A DNA stretch of 64,000 nt, taken from NCBI RefSeq assembly GCF_039595395.1, contig NZ_JBCNLP010000001.1, positions 992,001 to 1,056,000 on the forward strand, in the 5' to 3' direction. Below are positions 44,008 to 52,193 of this stretch, piece after piece; the first letter of the stretch is position 1; the number at the start of each line of letters is the position of its first letter. The stretch is from Novosphingobium sp. GTDB lineage: Bacteria; Pseudomonadota; Alphaproteobacteria; Sphingomonadales; Sphingomonadaceae. A program made the translations under genes and the position numbers. The notes under the pieces were generated by a model. It did no database searches, was not told the DNA's origin, and worked only from the letters and a program-made list of their open reading frames with translations.

Positions 44008-45492
44008 ATGAGTTTTGCCGATCTCGGCCTGTCGGATGAATTGCTGCGCTCGGTCGCGGCTTCCGGTTATGACACGCCCACGCCGATCCAGGCCCAGGCC
44101 ATCCCCACCGTGCTGATGATGCGCGACCTGATCGCCATCGCCCAGACGGGCACTGGCAAGACGGCCGGTTTCGTGCTGCCGATGATCGACATTCTCGCGC
44201 ATGGCCGTCGCCGCGCGCTGATGCCGCGCAGCCTGATCCTGGAGCCGACGCGCGAGCTGGCCGCTCAGGTTGCCGAGAATTTCGAGAAATACGGCAAGAA
44301 CCATGATCTGAAGATGGCGCTGCTGATCGGCGGCGTGCAGATGGGCGATCAGGTGAAGGCCCTTTCGGACGGTGTGGACGTGCTGATCGCCACGCCGGGC
44401 CGGTTGATGGACCTGTTCCAGCGCGGCAAGATCCTGCTGACGGGTTGCAGCATGCTGGTGATCGACGAAGCCGACCGCATGCTCGACATGGGCTTCATCC
44501 CCGACATTGAAGAGATCTGCTCGAAGCTGCCCGCGCAGCGCCAGACCCTGCTGTTCAGCGCGACCATGCCGCCGCCGATCAAGAAGCTGGCCGACAAGTT
44601 CCTGAGCAATCCCAAATACATCGAGGTGGCCCGCCCCGCCTCGACCAACATCAACATCGTCCAGCACAAGGTGAAATGCGTTTCGCGCCAGAAGCGCGAA
44701 GTGCTGCGTCATCTGCTGCGCACGGACAATGTCTCCACCGCGATCATCTTCGCCAACCGCAAGACCACCGTGCGCGAACTGGCCAAGAGCCTGAAGCGCC
44801 ACGGCTTTTCGGCAGGCGAAATCCATGGCGACATGGACCAGTCGAGCCGCATCGCCGAGCTGGACCGTTTCAAGGCGGGCGCGATCAACATTCTGGTCGC
44901 CAGCGATGTGGCGGCGCGTGGCATCGACGTGAAGGGCGTTTCGCACGTCTTCAACTTCGACACGCCGTGGCATCCGGATGATTATGTGCACCGCATCGGC
45001 CGCACCGGTCGCGGCGGGGCGACGGGCCGGGCCTTCACGCTCTATTCGAGCGAGGATGCCGAGGCGATCGCGAATGTCGAGAAGCTGACCGGCGGCGCGA
45101 TCCCCGAGATCAAGGTCGATCTGGGCGGCGCGACCGAAGAGGACAAGCCGGTGCGCGAGAAGCGCGAGAGCAAGCCCTCTGCCGAGAAGCCCGCTGCCGA
45201 AAAGAAGACCCGCGAGCGCAAGCCGCGTGGTGGCAAGGCTGAAGCGCCGCGTGAAGAGATCCGCGCCGAAGAGTCCGTTCGTGAGGCGCCGCGCCGTTCG
45301 GAGCGTCAGGACCGGTATCGTGACGAGCCGCGCCGCGAGGCTCCGCGTCGTGAGGATGCCCGTCGGGATGATCGCAGCCGTGGTCGTCAGGATGACCGCC
45401 GCTCGCGCTGGCAGAATGACGAGCCGCCGAGCAAGCCGGGTGAATGGAACGGCCCGATTCCGGAGTTCCTGGGCATTTCGGCGCTGGATTGA
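44008..45492 (+). CDS. DEAD-box ATP-dependent RNA helicase (RhlE-like)
   Basis: A 494-residue RNA helicase for ribosome assembly or mRNA decay. Q motif GYDTPTPIQAQAIPTVL, Walker A AQTGTGKT, Ia LEPTRELAAQ, DEAD box VIDEADRMLDMGF, SAT motif FSATMPPPIKK, and HRIGRTGRGGATG (VI) are all intact. From about residue 380 the tail is Arg/Glu/Lys-rich (REKRESKPSAEKPAAEKKTR), likely disordered and RNA-binding. An upstream gap of 195 bases has no gene. Confidence 0.93.
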   Translation: MSFADLGLSDELLRSVAASGYDTPTPIQAQAIPTVLMMRDLIAIAQTGTGKTAGFVLPMIDILAHGRRRALMPRSLILEPTRELAAQVAENFEKYGKNHDLKMALLIGGVQMGDQVKALSDGVDVLIATPGRLMDLFQRGKILLTGCSMLVIDEADRMLDMGFIPDIEEICSKLPAQRQTLLFSATMPPPIKKLADKFLSNPKYIEVARPASTNINIVQHKVKCVSRQKREVLRHLLRTDNVSTAIIFANRKTTVRELAKSLKRHGFSAGEIHGDMDQSSRIAELDRFKAGAINILVASDVAARGIDVKGVSHVFNFDTPWHPDDYVHRIGRTGRGGATGRAFTLYSSEDAEAIANVEKLTGGAIPEIKVDLGGATEEDKPVREKRESKPSAEKPAAEKKTRERKPRGGKAEAPREEIRAEESVREAPRRSERQDRYRDEPRREAPRREDARRDDRSRGRQDDRRSRWQNDEPPSKPGEWNGPIPEFLGISALD

Positions 45493-45498
45493 TTTTGG

Positions 45499-45637
45499 GC
45501 GCGAGGGTGGCGTGAAGCTGCCCTCGCGCCGGAAGACGATGGGACGGACCTGACTTAGAGTTCCTGCCTCAAGGATCGGGCGCCACGGCCCTATTGCCGG
45601 AAGACGTTATGGGAGCGCGAGGGGGTAACCCCCTCGC
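45499..45637 (+). repeat. Palindromic interspersed element, copy 8 (rearranged, B ends)
   Basis: Between the convergent helicase and uvrD stops. GCGAGGG and CCCTCGC at 45501-45527 enclose a 13-base loop, followed by GCCGGAAGACGATGGGA. A second block has TTGCCGGAAGACGTTATGGG, AGC and the perfect hairpin GCGAGGGGGTAACCCCCTCGC (45617-45637). No A end is seen. It looks like two B ends left after internal loss. Confidence 0.65.
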
Positions 45638-45653
45638 ATCCACCTGTTACCCC

Positions 45654-47939
45654 TTAACCGACTTTCCGCACAAAACTGTCCAACACGCGCTTGCGCCCGA
45701 CGGTATCGAAATCGATCTCCAGCCGGTTGCCCTCCTGCACGGCGACGGTGCCATCCCCGAACTTGTCATGCGTGACCCGGTCACCCGAGCGGATATCGAG
45801 CCGGGGCTTGGCCGCGAAGCTGGCCGCGCTGCGAGTGCTCTCGGGAATACGACGCGGGGTGGCATCGAAGGTCTGCGTTGCGGCGCGCTGCCAACCGGGG
45901 CCGCGGCTCTGGCTGCGCTCGGGCTTGTCGCGGGCGAGGTGGGCGAAGGGATCGTCGCGCTCGCTCCATTGGGCGCGCCACATGCTGGCGCCGCCGGACA
46001 GGCTCGATTCTTCGTTGATGTGATCCTTGGGCAGCTCGGCCACAAAGCGGCTGGGGATCGATGACGTCCACTGGCCATAGATCCGGCGGTTGGCGGCATG
46101 CATGATGGTGCAGAGCCGCCGCGCGCGGGTGATCGCCACATAGGCGAGGCGGCGCTCTTCCTCCAGCGATGCCAGCCCGCCTTCGTCGAGCGAGCGCTGC
46201 GAGGGGAACACGCCTTCCTCCCAGCCGGGCAGGAAAACATGGTCGAATTCCAGACCCTTGGCGGCGTGGATGGTCATGATGGTGACCTTTTCCGCATCCT
46301 CATTGGCGTCATTGTCCATCACCAGCGAGACATGCTCGAGGAAGGCGCCAAGGTCTTCGTAATCCTCCATGGCGCGCACCAGTTCGGAGAGGTTTTCCAG
46401 ACGCCCCGCTGCCTCGGCGCTTTTTTCGGCCTGAAGCGCGCCGGTGTAGCCCGATTCGTCGAGCATCATGCGCGCCAGATTGGCCGGGCTGTTGACCTTC
46501 TCCTCATCGCGCCAGCGGGCGAAGTTGCGCATCAGCGCCAGAATGGTGCCGCGCGCGCGGGCGGGGATTTCATCGGTGTCGCAGATCTGGATCGCGGCGA
46601 GGGCGAGGGGGATGTTGGCGGCGCGGGCGAAGCGGTGCAGCTTCTCCAGCGTCTTGTCGCCAAGGCCGCGCTTGGGGGTGTTGTAGATGCGCTCGAAGGC
46701 GAGATCGTCGTTGGGCTGGGCGATCAGGCGCAGATAGGCCAGCGCATCGCGGATTTCGGCGCGCTCATAGAAGCGGAAGCCGCCGACGATGCGATAGGGC
46801 AGGCCGATGGAGATAAAGCGGTCTTCGAACTCGCGCGTCTGGAACTGCGCACGCACGAGGATGGCCACCTTGGTGAGGGGCAGCCCCTCGCGCTGCAGGC
46901 GCTCGATCTCCTCGCCGACGCGGCGTGCTTCCTCGGGCGCGTCCCACACGCCGATCACGCGCAATTTGTCGCCGCCGGTGGCCTCGGTCCACAGCGTCTT
47001 GCCGAGGCGCTCGCTGTTCTCGCGGATCAGGCCCGAGGCGGCGGCCAGAATATGCGGCGTGGAGCGATAGTTCTGCTCCAGCTTGATGACCTTGGCGCCG
47101 GGGAAATCCTGCTCGAACTTCAGGATGTTGGCCACTTCCGCGCCGCGCCATGAATAGATCGACTGGTCATCGTCACCCACCACGCAGATGTTGTGGCGCG
47201 CCATGGCCAGCAGGCGCAGCCAGAGATACTGCACCGAATTGGTGTCCTGATATTCGTCCACCATGATGTATTTGAAACGGCGCTGATACTCCTCCAGCAC
47301 ATCGCGGTGCTGGCGGAAGATCGTCAGCATATGCAGCAGAAGATCGCCGAAATCGCAGGTGTTGAGCGCCAGCAGTCGTGCCTGATAGAGGCGGTAGAAA
47401 TGCTGGCCCTTGCCGTTGGCATAGGCCTCGCTCTCGAAGGCGTCGACATCGGCGGGGGCCAGGCCCTTGTTCTTCCAGCGATCGATGCAACCGGCCAGCA
47501 GCTTGGCGGGCCAGCGCTTGTCATCCACGCCCTCGGCCTGAATGAGCTGCTTGAGCAGGCGAAGCTGGTCGTCGGTGTCCAGAATCGTGAAGTTGGACTG
47601 CAGCCCCACCAGTTCGGCGTGACGGCGCAACATTTTCGCCGCGATGGCGTGGAAGGTGCCCAGCCAGGGCATGCCCTCCACCGCCGGGCCGATCAGATGG
47701 CCCACGCGCTCGCGCATTTCCCGCGCGGCCTTGTTGGTGAAGGTGACGCAGAGGATCTCGCTCGGCCACGCCAGCTTCAAGGCCACCAGATTGGCCAGAC
47801 GCGCCGTCAGCGCCGCCGTCTTGCCGGTGCCCGCGCCCGCCAGCATCAGCACGGGGCCTTCGGTGGTCAGCACCGCCTCACGCTGGGGCGGATTGAGGCG
47901 GGCGAGCCAGTCGGGCTCGGTGGCGTAGGGGGAGGGCAT
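45654..47939 (-). CDS. uvrD: ATP-dependent DNA helicase UvrD/PcrA
   Basis: A 761-residue superfamily 1 helicase for nucleotide-excision and mismatch repair. Motif I is MLAGAGTGKTAALTAR, Ia VTFTNKAAREMRER, II YIMVDEYQDTNSVQ, III VVGDDDQSIYSWRGA, V VTIMTIHAAKGLEFDHVFLP, VI ERRLAYVAITRARR. The C terminus ends with the Tudor-like module GDRVTHDKFGDGTVAVQEGN. ATG 47939 is set by homology (MPSPYATEPDWLARLNPPQ) and by an SOS box 17 bases upstream; a GTG at 47952 is possible. Upstream in-frame extension is not conserved. Confidence 0.94.
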   Translation of the reverse strand: MPSPYATEPDWLARLNPPQREAVLTTEGPVLMLAGAGTGKTAALTARLANLVALKLAWPSEILCVTFTNKAAREMRERVGHLIGPAVEGMPWLGTFHAIAAKMLRRHAELVGLQSNFTILDTDDQLRLLKQLIQAEGVDDKRWPAKLLAGCIDRWKNKGLAPADVDAFESEAYANGKGQHFYRLYQARLLALNTCDFGDLLLHMLTIFRQHRDVLEEYQRRFKYIMVDEYQDTNSVQYLWLRLLAMARHNICVVGDDDQSIYSWRGAEVANILKFEQDFPGAKVIKLEQNYRSTPHILAAASGLIRENSERLGKTLWTEATGGDKLRVIGVWDAPEEARRVGEEIERLQREGLPLTKVAILVRAQFQTREFEDRFISIGLPYRIVGGFRFYERAEIRDALAYLRLIAQPNDDLAFERIYNTPKRGLGDKTLEKLHRFARAANIPLALAAIQICDTDEIPARARGTILALMRNFARWRDEEKVNSPANLARMMLDESGYTGALQAEKSAEAAGRLENLSELVRAMEDYEDLGAFLEHVSLVMDNDANEDAEKVTIMTIHAAKGLEFDHVFLPGWEEGVFPSQRSLDEGGLASLEEERRLAYVAITRARRLCTIMHAANRRIYGQWTSSIPSRFVAELPKDHINEESSLSGGASMWRAQWSERDDPFAHLARDKPERSQSRGPGWQRAATQTFDATPRRIPESTRSAASFAAKPRLDIRSGDRVTHDKFGDGTVAVQEGNRLEIDFDTVGRKRVLDSFVRKVG

Positions 47940-47955
47940 GGTATCAGTCACACGG

Positions 47956-47970
47956 GAACGCCTAGGGAAC
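47956..47970 (-). promoter_or_regulatory. LexA (SOS) operator of uvrD
   Basis: Minus strand GTTC CCTAGGC GTTC, exact GTTC-N7-GTTC. It ends 16 bases before the uvrD ATG at 47939, so repression would act at or just after the promoter. Confidence 0.85.
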
Positions 47971-48104
47971 AGGGGCGAGTCTGGCAACCGATAACGCCCG
48001 ATGAACGGTGCATTCAGGGCCGGATCATGGCGGCCGTGCGACAAAACAGGCTCGGGACCGCCGAAGGGAATCGAGTCGCACAGATTTGAGATGGAGAAAC
48101 CCCG

Positions 48105-48410
48105 ATGCGTATCATGTCTTATGCAGCCCTGCCTTTGCTGCTGATGGGTTCGGCGCTTTCTGGTGCCGCTCACGCGCAGGGCACTGTTCAGGTTCAGGCC
48201 AATCCGCGCGGCGACGAACCGGTGGCGGCCAGCGCCGACCCTGCCGCCGCCAATGACCCCGTTCCGGCCACCCAGCCCAGCGATCCGGGCTATCACGCCG
48301 GGCCTTATGCCGGCGCGCTCAGCCCTCCTCCGGCTGATGCGATGAACAAGACCTATCCGGTCTGCTCGGCCCGCGTGCATGATTCCTGCCGCAATCCCGG
48401 AGGTCGATAA
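48105..48410 (+). CDS. Hypothetical secreted protein
   Basis: A 101-residue protein with a signal peptide (MRIMSYAALPLLLMGSALSG, ending AAHAQG). The mature part is Ala/Pro-rich and low complexity (DPAAANDPVPATQPSDPGYH), with two cysteines near the end (VCSARVHDSCRNPGG). GGAG lies before the ATG. No family recognised. It is divergent from uvrD. Confidence 0.7.
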   Translation: MRIMSYAALPLLLMGSALSGAAHAQGTVQVQANPRGDEPVAASADPAAANDPVPATQPSDPGYHAGPYAGALSPPPADAMNKTYPVCSARVHDSCRNPGGR

Positions 48411-48501
48411 GCCCTGCAATCGGTAACAAATGAAAAGGGCATCGCGCTTGCGGTGCCCTTTTCGCATTGACAAAGCCGCGCCTTGGATGGAGCGAAGGCG
48501 C

Positions 48502-49800
48502 ATGCACACCCCCCTGAAGCCCCAGCCGCACCCCTTGCGCCAGAACGCCCGCATTCTGCTTGCTGCCCTTGTCGGCACATCGGTGGAATTTTACGACTAT
48601 TACGTCTTCGCCACGGCGACGGCGCTGGTCTTCGGGCCGATGTTCTTTCCCAAGGTTGCGCCCTCCGTGCAGCAGATCGCGGCCTTTATGGTGTTCGGCG
48701 GCGCCTTTATCGCGCGGCCCGTGGGGGCCATCGCTTTCGGCCATTTCGGCGACAGGATCGGGCGGAAATCGACGCTGGTGGCCTCGCTGATGCTGATGGG
48801 GGCCTCGACGGTGGCGGTGGCCTTCCTGCCTTCCTATGAACAGGCCGGGCTGCTGGCGCCGGTGCTGCTGTGTATCTGCCGTTTCGGTCAGGGCTTCGGC
48901 CTTGGCGGCGAGTGGGGCGGCGCGGCCTTGCTGGCGGTGGAATATGCTCCGCCGGGCTGGAAGGCGCGCTTTGGCTGCGCGCCGCAATTGGGAGCGCCGG
49001 TCGGGTTCCTGTGCGCCAATGGCCTGTTCCTGATCCTTGGCCTGACCATGAGCGATGCCGATTTCAAGGCATGGGGCTGGCGCGTGCCGTTCCTGCTCTC
49101 GGCGCTGCTGGTGGCGATTGGCCTGTGGGTGCGCCTGAAGATTGCGGAAACGCCCGAGTTTCAGGAGGCGCTCAAGCATGAGGCGCCCCCCGCCGTGCCG
49201 CTGGGCGTGCTGCTGAAGGATCACTGGCGCGGCTTGCTGGCGGGCAGCGCGGGCGTGGTGGCCTGCTTTGCACTGTTCTACCTCTCCACCGCCTTTGCGC
49301 TGGCGCAGGGGGCGGGGCCTCTGGGTTATGGGCGGCAGAATTTTCTGGCGGTGCAGCTTGCCGCCAATCTGTTCCTGACCGCCGGGATCATCGCCGCCGC
49401 CATCTGGTCGGACCGCTATTCAGAAGGCAAGGTGCTGGCCTGGGGCGCCGGGCTGGGCGCGGTGATCGGCCTGTTTTTCTGGGCGGGCCTGTCCTCGGGG
49501 CATCTGGCCGTGACCTTCGTCACCCTGTCGGTGACGCTGTTCGTGATGGGCATGTCCTATGGCCCGCTCACCGGCTGGCTGACCGAGCTGTTCCCGGTGT
49601 CGGTGCGCTATTCGGGGATTTCGATGGCGTTCAACGCGGGCGGCATCATCGGCGGCGCCTTCACCCCCGGCCTGGCCCAGAGCCTGGTGGACCGCCATAT
49701 GGGCAATTTCATCGGCCTGCTGCCCGCCGTGGCGGGGGTGGTCACGCTGATCGGTATCGGCTGGGCGCGCGGCCAGCGCGCCCGGCTAGCTTTGGCTTAA
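48502..49800 (+). CDS. MFS transporter, metabolite:H+ symporter (MHS) type
   Basis: A 432-residue inner-membrane transporter. The start of TM1 is ILLAALVGTSVEFYDYYVFA, typical of the MHS group (ShiA, ProP, KgtP). The A-motif loop GHFGDRIGRKSTLV and RFGQGFGLGGEWGGAALL are intact, and twelve segments are expected. Substrate likely a small organic acid, unknown. ATG 48502 is followed by a basic cytoplasmic N terminus; 48487 is possible. Its stop overlaps the rsmD stop by the shared TTAA. Confidence 0.88.
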   Translation: MHTPLKPQPHPLRQNARILLAALVGTSVEFYDYYVFATATALVFGPMFFPKVAPSVQQIAAFMVFGGAFIARPVGAIAFGHFGDRIGRKSTLVASLMLMGASTVAVAFLPSYEQAGLLAPVLLCICRFGQGFGLGGEWGGAALLAVEYAPPGWKARFGCAPQLGAPVGFLCANGLFLILGLTMSDADFKAWGWRVPFLLSALLVAIGLWVRLKIAETPEFQEALKHEAPPAVPLGVLLKDHWRGLLAGSAGVVACFALFYLSTAFALAQGAGPLGYGRQNFLAVQLAANLFLTAGIIAAAIWSDRYSEGKVLAWGAGLGAVIGLFFWAGLSSGHLAVTFVTLSVTLFVMGMSYGPLTGWLTELFPVSVRYSGISMAFNAGGIIGGAFTPGLAQSLVDRHMGNFIGLLPAVAGVVTLIGIGWARGQRARLALA

Positions 49801-50378
49801 GCCTCGGGAGCAGCTTCGCTCTTCGGGGCCTCACTCGGTTCCGGGCGCATCAGGGTAAGGCAAGCCTTGCCCACCACGCGCTCGACCATCACCTCGAAGC
49901 CGCGCACACGCGGGGCCTCGCGCGCCTCGGTCTCGATGCAGACCCAGGTGCCGTCATGCATCCAGCCCAGACGGCGCAGCTTGTCGATGGCGACGACGCC
50001 CGCGCTGGTCTTGTAGGGCGGATCGAGCAGGATCAGATCGTAGGGCTGCTTGGCCACGCCCAGCGCCATCACCGAACCCACGCGCACGTCACATTCCTTC
50101 TGCGCGTGCAAATTGGCGATGTTGCCGCGAATCGCGCGGATCGCCGCCGGATCCTGCTCGGCGAACATCGCATGCGCCGCCCCGCGCGACAGAGCCTCCA
50201 GCCCCAGCGCGCCCGAGCCGGCAAACAGATCGGCCACGCGCAGCCCTTCAAAGCTGCCGAGGCGCGAGGTCAGCATAGAAAACAGCGTCTCGCGCGTGCG
50301 GTCGGCGGTGGGGCGGGTGGTATCGCCCTCCGGCGCGAGCAGCTTGCGCCCGCGCCATTGCCCGGCAACGATCCGCAT
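49797..50378 (-). CDS. rsmD: 16S rRNA (guanine966-N2)-methyltransferase RsmD
   Basis: A 193-residue methyltransferase. MRIVAGQWRGRKLLAPEGD, TRPTADRTRETLFSML, VADLFAGSGALGLEALSRGA (SAM site) and LILLDPPYKT (catalytic DPPY) are all present. The ATG overlaps the pseudouridine synthase stop as TGATG, so the two rRNA-modifying genes are coupled. C-terminal Ala/Glu-rich tail SEAPKSEAAPEA is unconserved. Confidence 0.94.
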   Translation of the reverse strand: MRIVAGQWRGRKLLAPEGDTTRPTADRTRETLFSMLTSRLGSFEGLRVADLFAGSGALGLEALSRGAAHAMFAEQDPAAIRAIRGNIANLHAQKECDVRVGSVMALGVAKQPYDLILLDPPYKTSAGVVAIDKLRRLGWMHDGTWVCIETEAREAPRVRGFEVMVERVVGKACLTLMRPEPSEAPKSEAAPEA

Positions 50379-52064
50379 CAGGCCTTGAGCCCCTTGCGGA
50401 ACTGCTCGACCACATTCTGCGGCAGCGCCACAGCCGCGCCGCGCGGCAGATCGCCGAGCAGGAACGGGCCGTAAGCGATGCGCAGCAGGCGGCTGACCTG
50501 CAGCCCCAGATGCTCCAGCACGCGGCGCACTTCGCGGTTCTTGCCTTCGGTCAGCGTCACCTCGATCCACTGGTTGCGGCCGGTGCGGCGCTCCATATTG
50601 GCGTTGATCGGGCCGTACTGGAAACCGTCGATCTCGATGCCCTGCATCAGCTCCTCGAGCTGCGGCTGGCTGATGTCGCCGAAGGTGCGGGCGCGATAGG
50701 TGCGCGGCACGCCGCTCGACGGCAGTTCCATGGCGCGCTTCAGCTCGCCATCATTGGTGAGCAGCAGCAGCCCCTCGGTGTTCATGTCGAGGCGGCCCAC
50801 CGGCATCAGGCGCGGCGTGCCGGGCGGCAGCGCATTGCGCAGCGCATTGTAGATGGTCGGGCGACCGGCAGGATCCCGCTCGGCGGTGATCAGGCCATCG
50901 GGCTTGTGGAAGGCCCAGAGGCGGCCCACTTCGGGCTCATCCACCGGCTTGCCGTCGACCGTCAGACCCTTCAGCGAGGTCAGGATGGTGACGGGCGTCA
51001 GCACCAGTTCGCCATCCAGCGCCACGCGCCCGTCGACGATCATGCGCTCCACCTCGCGGCGGCTGGCGATGCCGGCGCGGGCCAGCAGCTTGGCGATGCG
51101 CTCACCCTCGGGATCGATGGCGAAATCCTGGAGGCTGGCGATGCGCTGATAGGGGGTGGGCTCTTCGCGCTGGGGGGGCGCGGTCGCCGCGGCCACGGTC
51201 GGAACGGTTGCGGTCGCCGAAGCCACCACGGGGACGCTCGTCGCGACGCTCGAAACCGCCGGAGCGTTCGCCGCCGAAGCCGCTGCGCGGGGTGCTGAAG
51301 CTGCGTTCGCCACGCTCTTCGCGCTGGTCGGCGCGGCGGGCGCGCGACTTGTCGCCGAAGGAGCCCTTGGGCTTGTCGCCGAAAGCGCCACGGCGGTCAT
51401 CGCCATGGGGCTTGTCCCCAAAGCCACCGCGCGGCTTGTCGCCGAAGTTGCCGCGAGGACGGTCGCCGAAATCGCCACGGGGCTTGTCGCCGAAGTTGCC
51501 GCGAGGACGGTCGCCGAAGTCGCCACGGGGCTTGTCCCCAAAGCTACCGCGCGGCTTGTCGCCGAAACCGCCGCGCGGTTTGTCGCCGAAACCGCCGCGC
51601 GGTTTGTCGCCGAAATTGCCACGGGGACGATCACCGAAGTCGCCACGGGGTTTGTCCCCAAAGCTGCCACGCGGCTTATCGCCAAACGCGCCGCGCGGCT
51701 TATCGCCACCGGCGCGCTCATCGCGCTGGCCATAGCCACCACGGCCACCCTCGCGCTGCGCGCTGTGGCGCTCGCGGGTGCGGTCGCCCCAGGCAGCCTT
51801 CTTCTGGCCGCCACGGTCGCCGCCGCGCTCGTCACGTCCGCCACGGCCCCGACGATCGTCGAGGCGGGTTTCGGGCGTGGTGTCCGGGCTCCAGCCTTCG
51901 CCCTTGGCGACGGGCTTCAACGTGCCGCGCTGGCGTTTTTCGGGGTCTGCGCCTTCATCACGCGCACGGGGGGCGCCATAGCGCTGGGCGCCGCTTTTAC
52001 CAGCGGGGCGGGCAGGACGAGACGGGCGGCCTGGGCCGCGAGGAGGTTTGGGGTTAAATGCCAT
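50378..52064 (-). pseudogene. rluB: 23S rRNA pseudouridine synthase, RluB type, with one frameshift and a long repetitive N terminus
   Basis: The C-terminal part is intact: S4 domain ERIAKLLARAGIASRREVER, catalytic Asp in MPVGRLDMNTEGLLLLTND, and the GKNREVRRVLEHLGL signature of RsuA/RluB enzymes. The N terminus is about 290 residues of basic, disordered sequence with 14-15 units of GDKPRGxF. The frame from ATG 52064 breaks in a G7 run (51172-51178); removing one base joins RGRGDRAP to QREEPTPYQRIASLQDF. In that case the protein is about 561 residues. A slip in the consensus or in vivo is likely. Confidence 0.85.
51357..51707 (-). repeat. 24-bp tandem repeat coding for GDKPRG[SGDAN]F
   Basis: About 14 units of 8 codons each, with GDKPRG or GDRPRG invariant and one variable residue before Phe, plus one irregular 13-residue unit. 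It lies inside the N terminus of the pseudouridine synthase gene. The Arg-Gly-rich pattern suggests an RNA-binding disordered tract. Confidence 0.9.
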
Positions 52065-52193
52065 GAGGCGCCCCTTACGCCGCTTCAGGCCGAACGTCAA
52101 AACCATGCACACCTTTGCGTGTGCCATGATGGCATCACCTCTGGCCTTGAGCGCCAAGCCTGCCTAGTCTGATGGCTCAATCAGGGACATTTC

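Noticed and set aside
46098..47153. 351-codon plus-strand open frame opposite uvrD
   Set aside because: Antisense shadow of the helicase gene, with His/Gly-rich composition and no recognisable domain.
51357..51707. Possible CRISPR array
   Set aside because: Repeats are directly adjacent 24-bp coding units without unique spacers, and no cas genes are near.
51156..52172. Plus-strand open frame over the repeat part of the pseudouridine synthase gene
   Set aside because: Repetitive Ala/Val-rich product arises from the 24-bp repeats read in antisense; no start signal or family.
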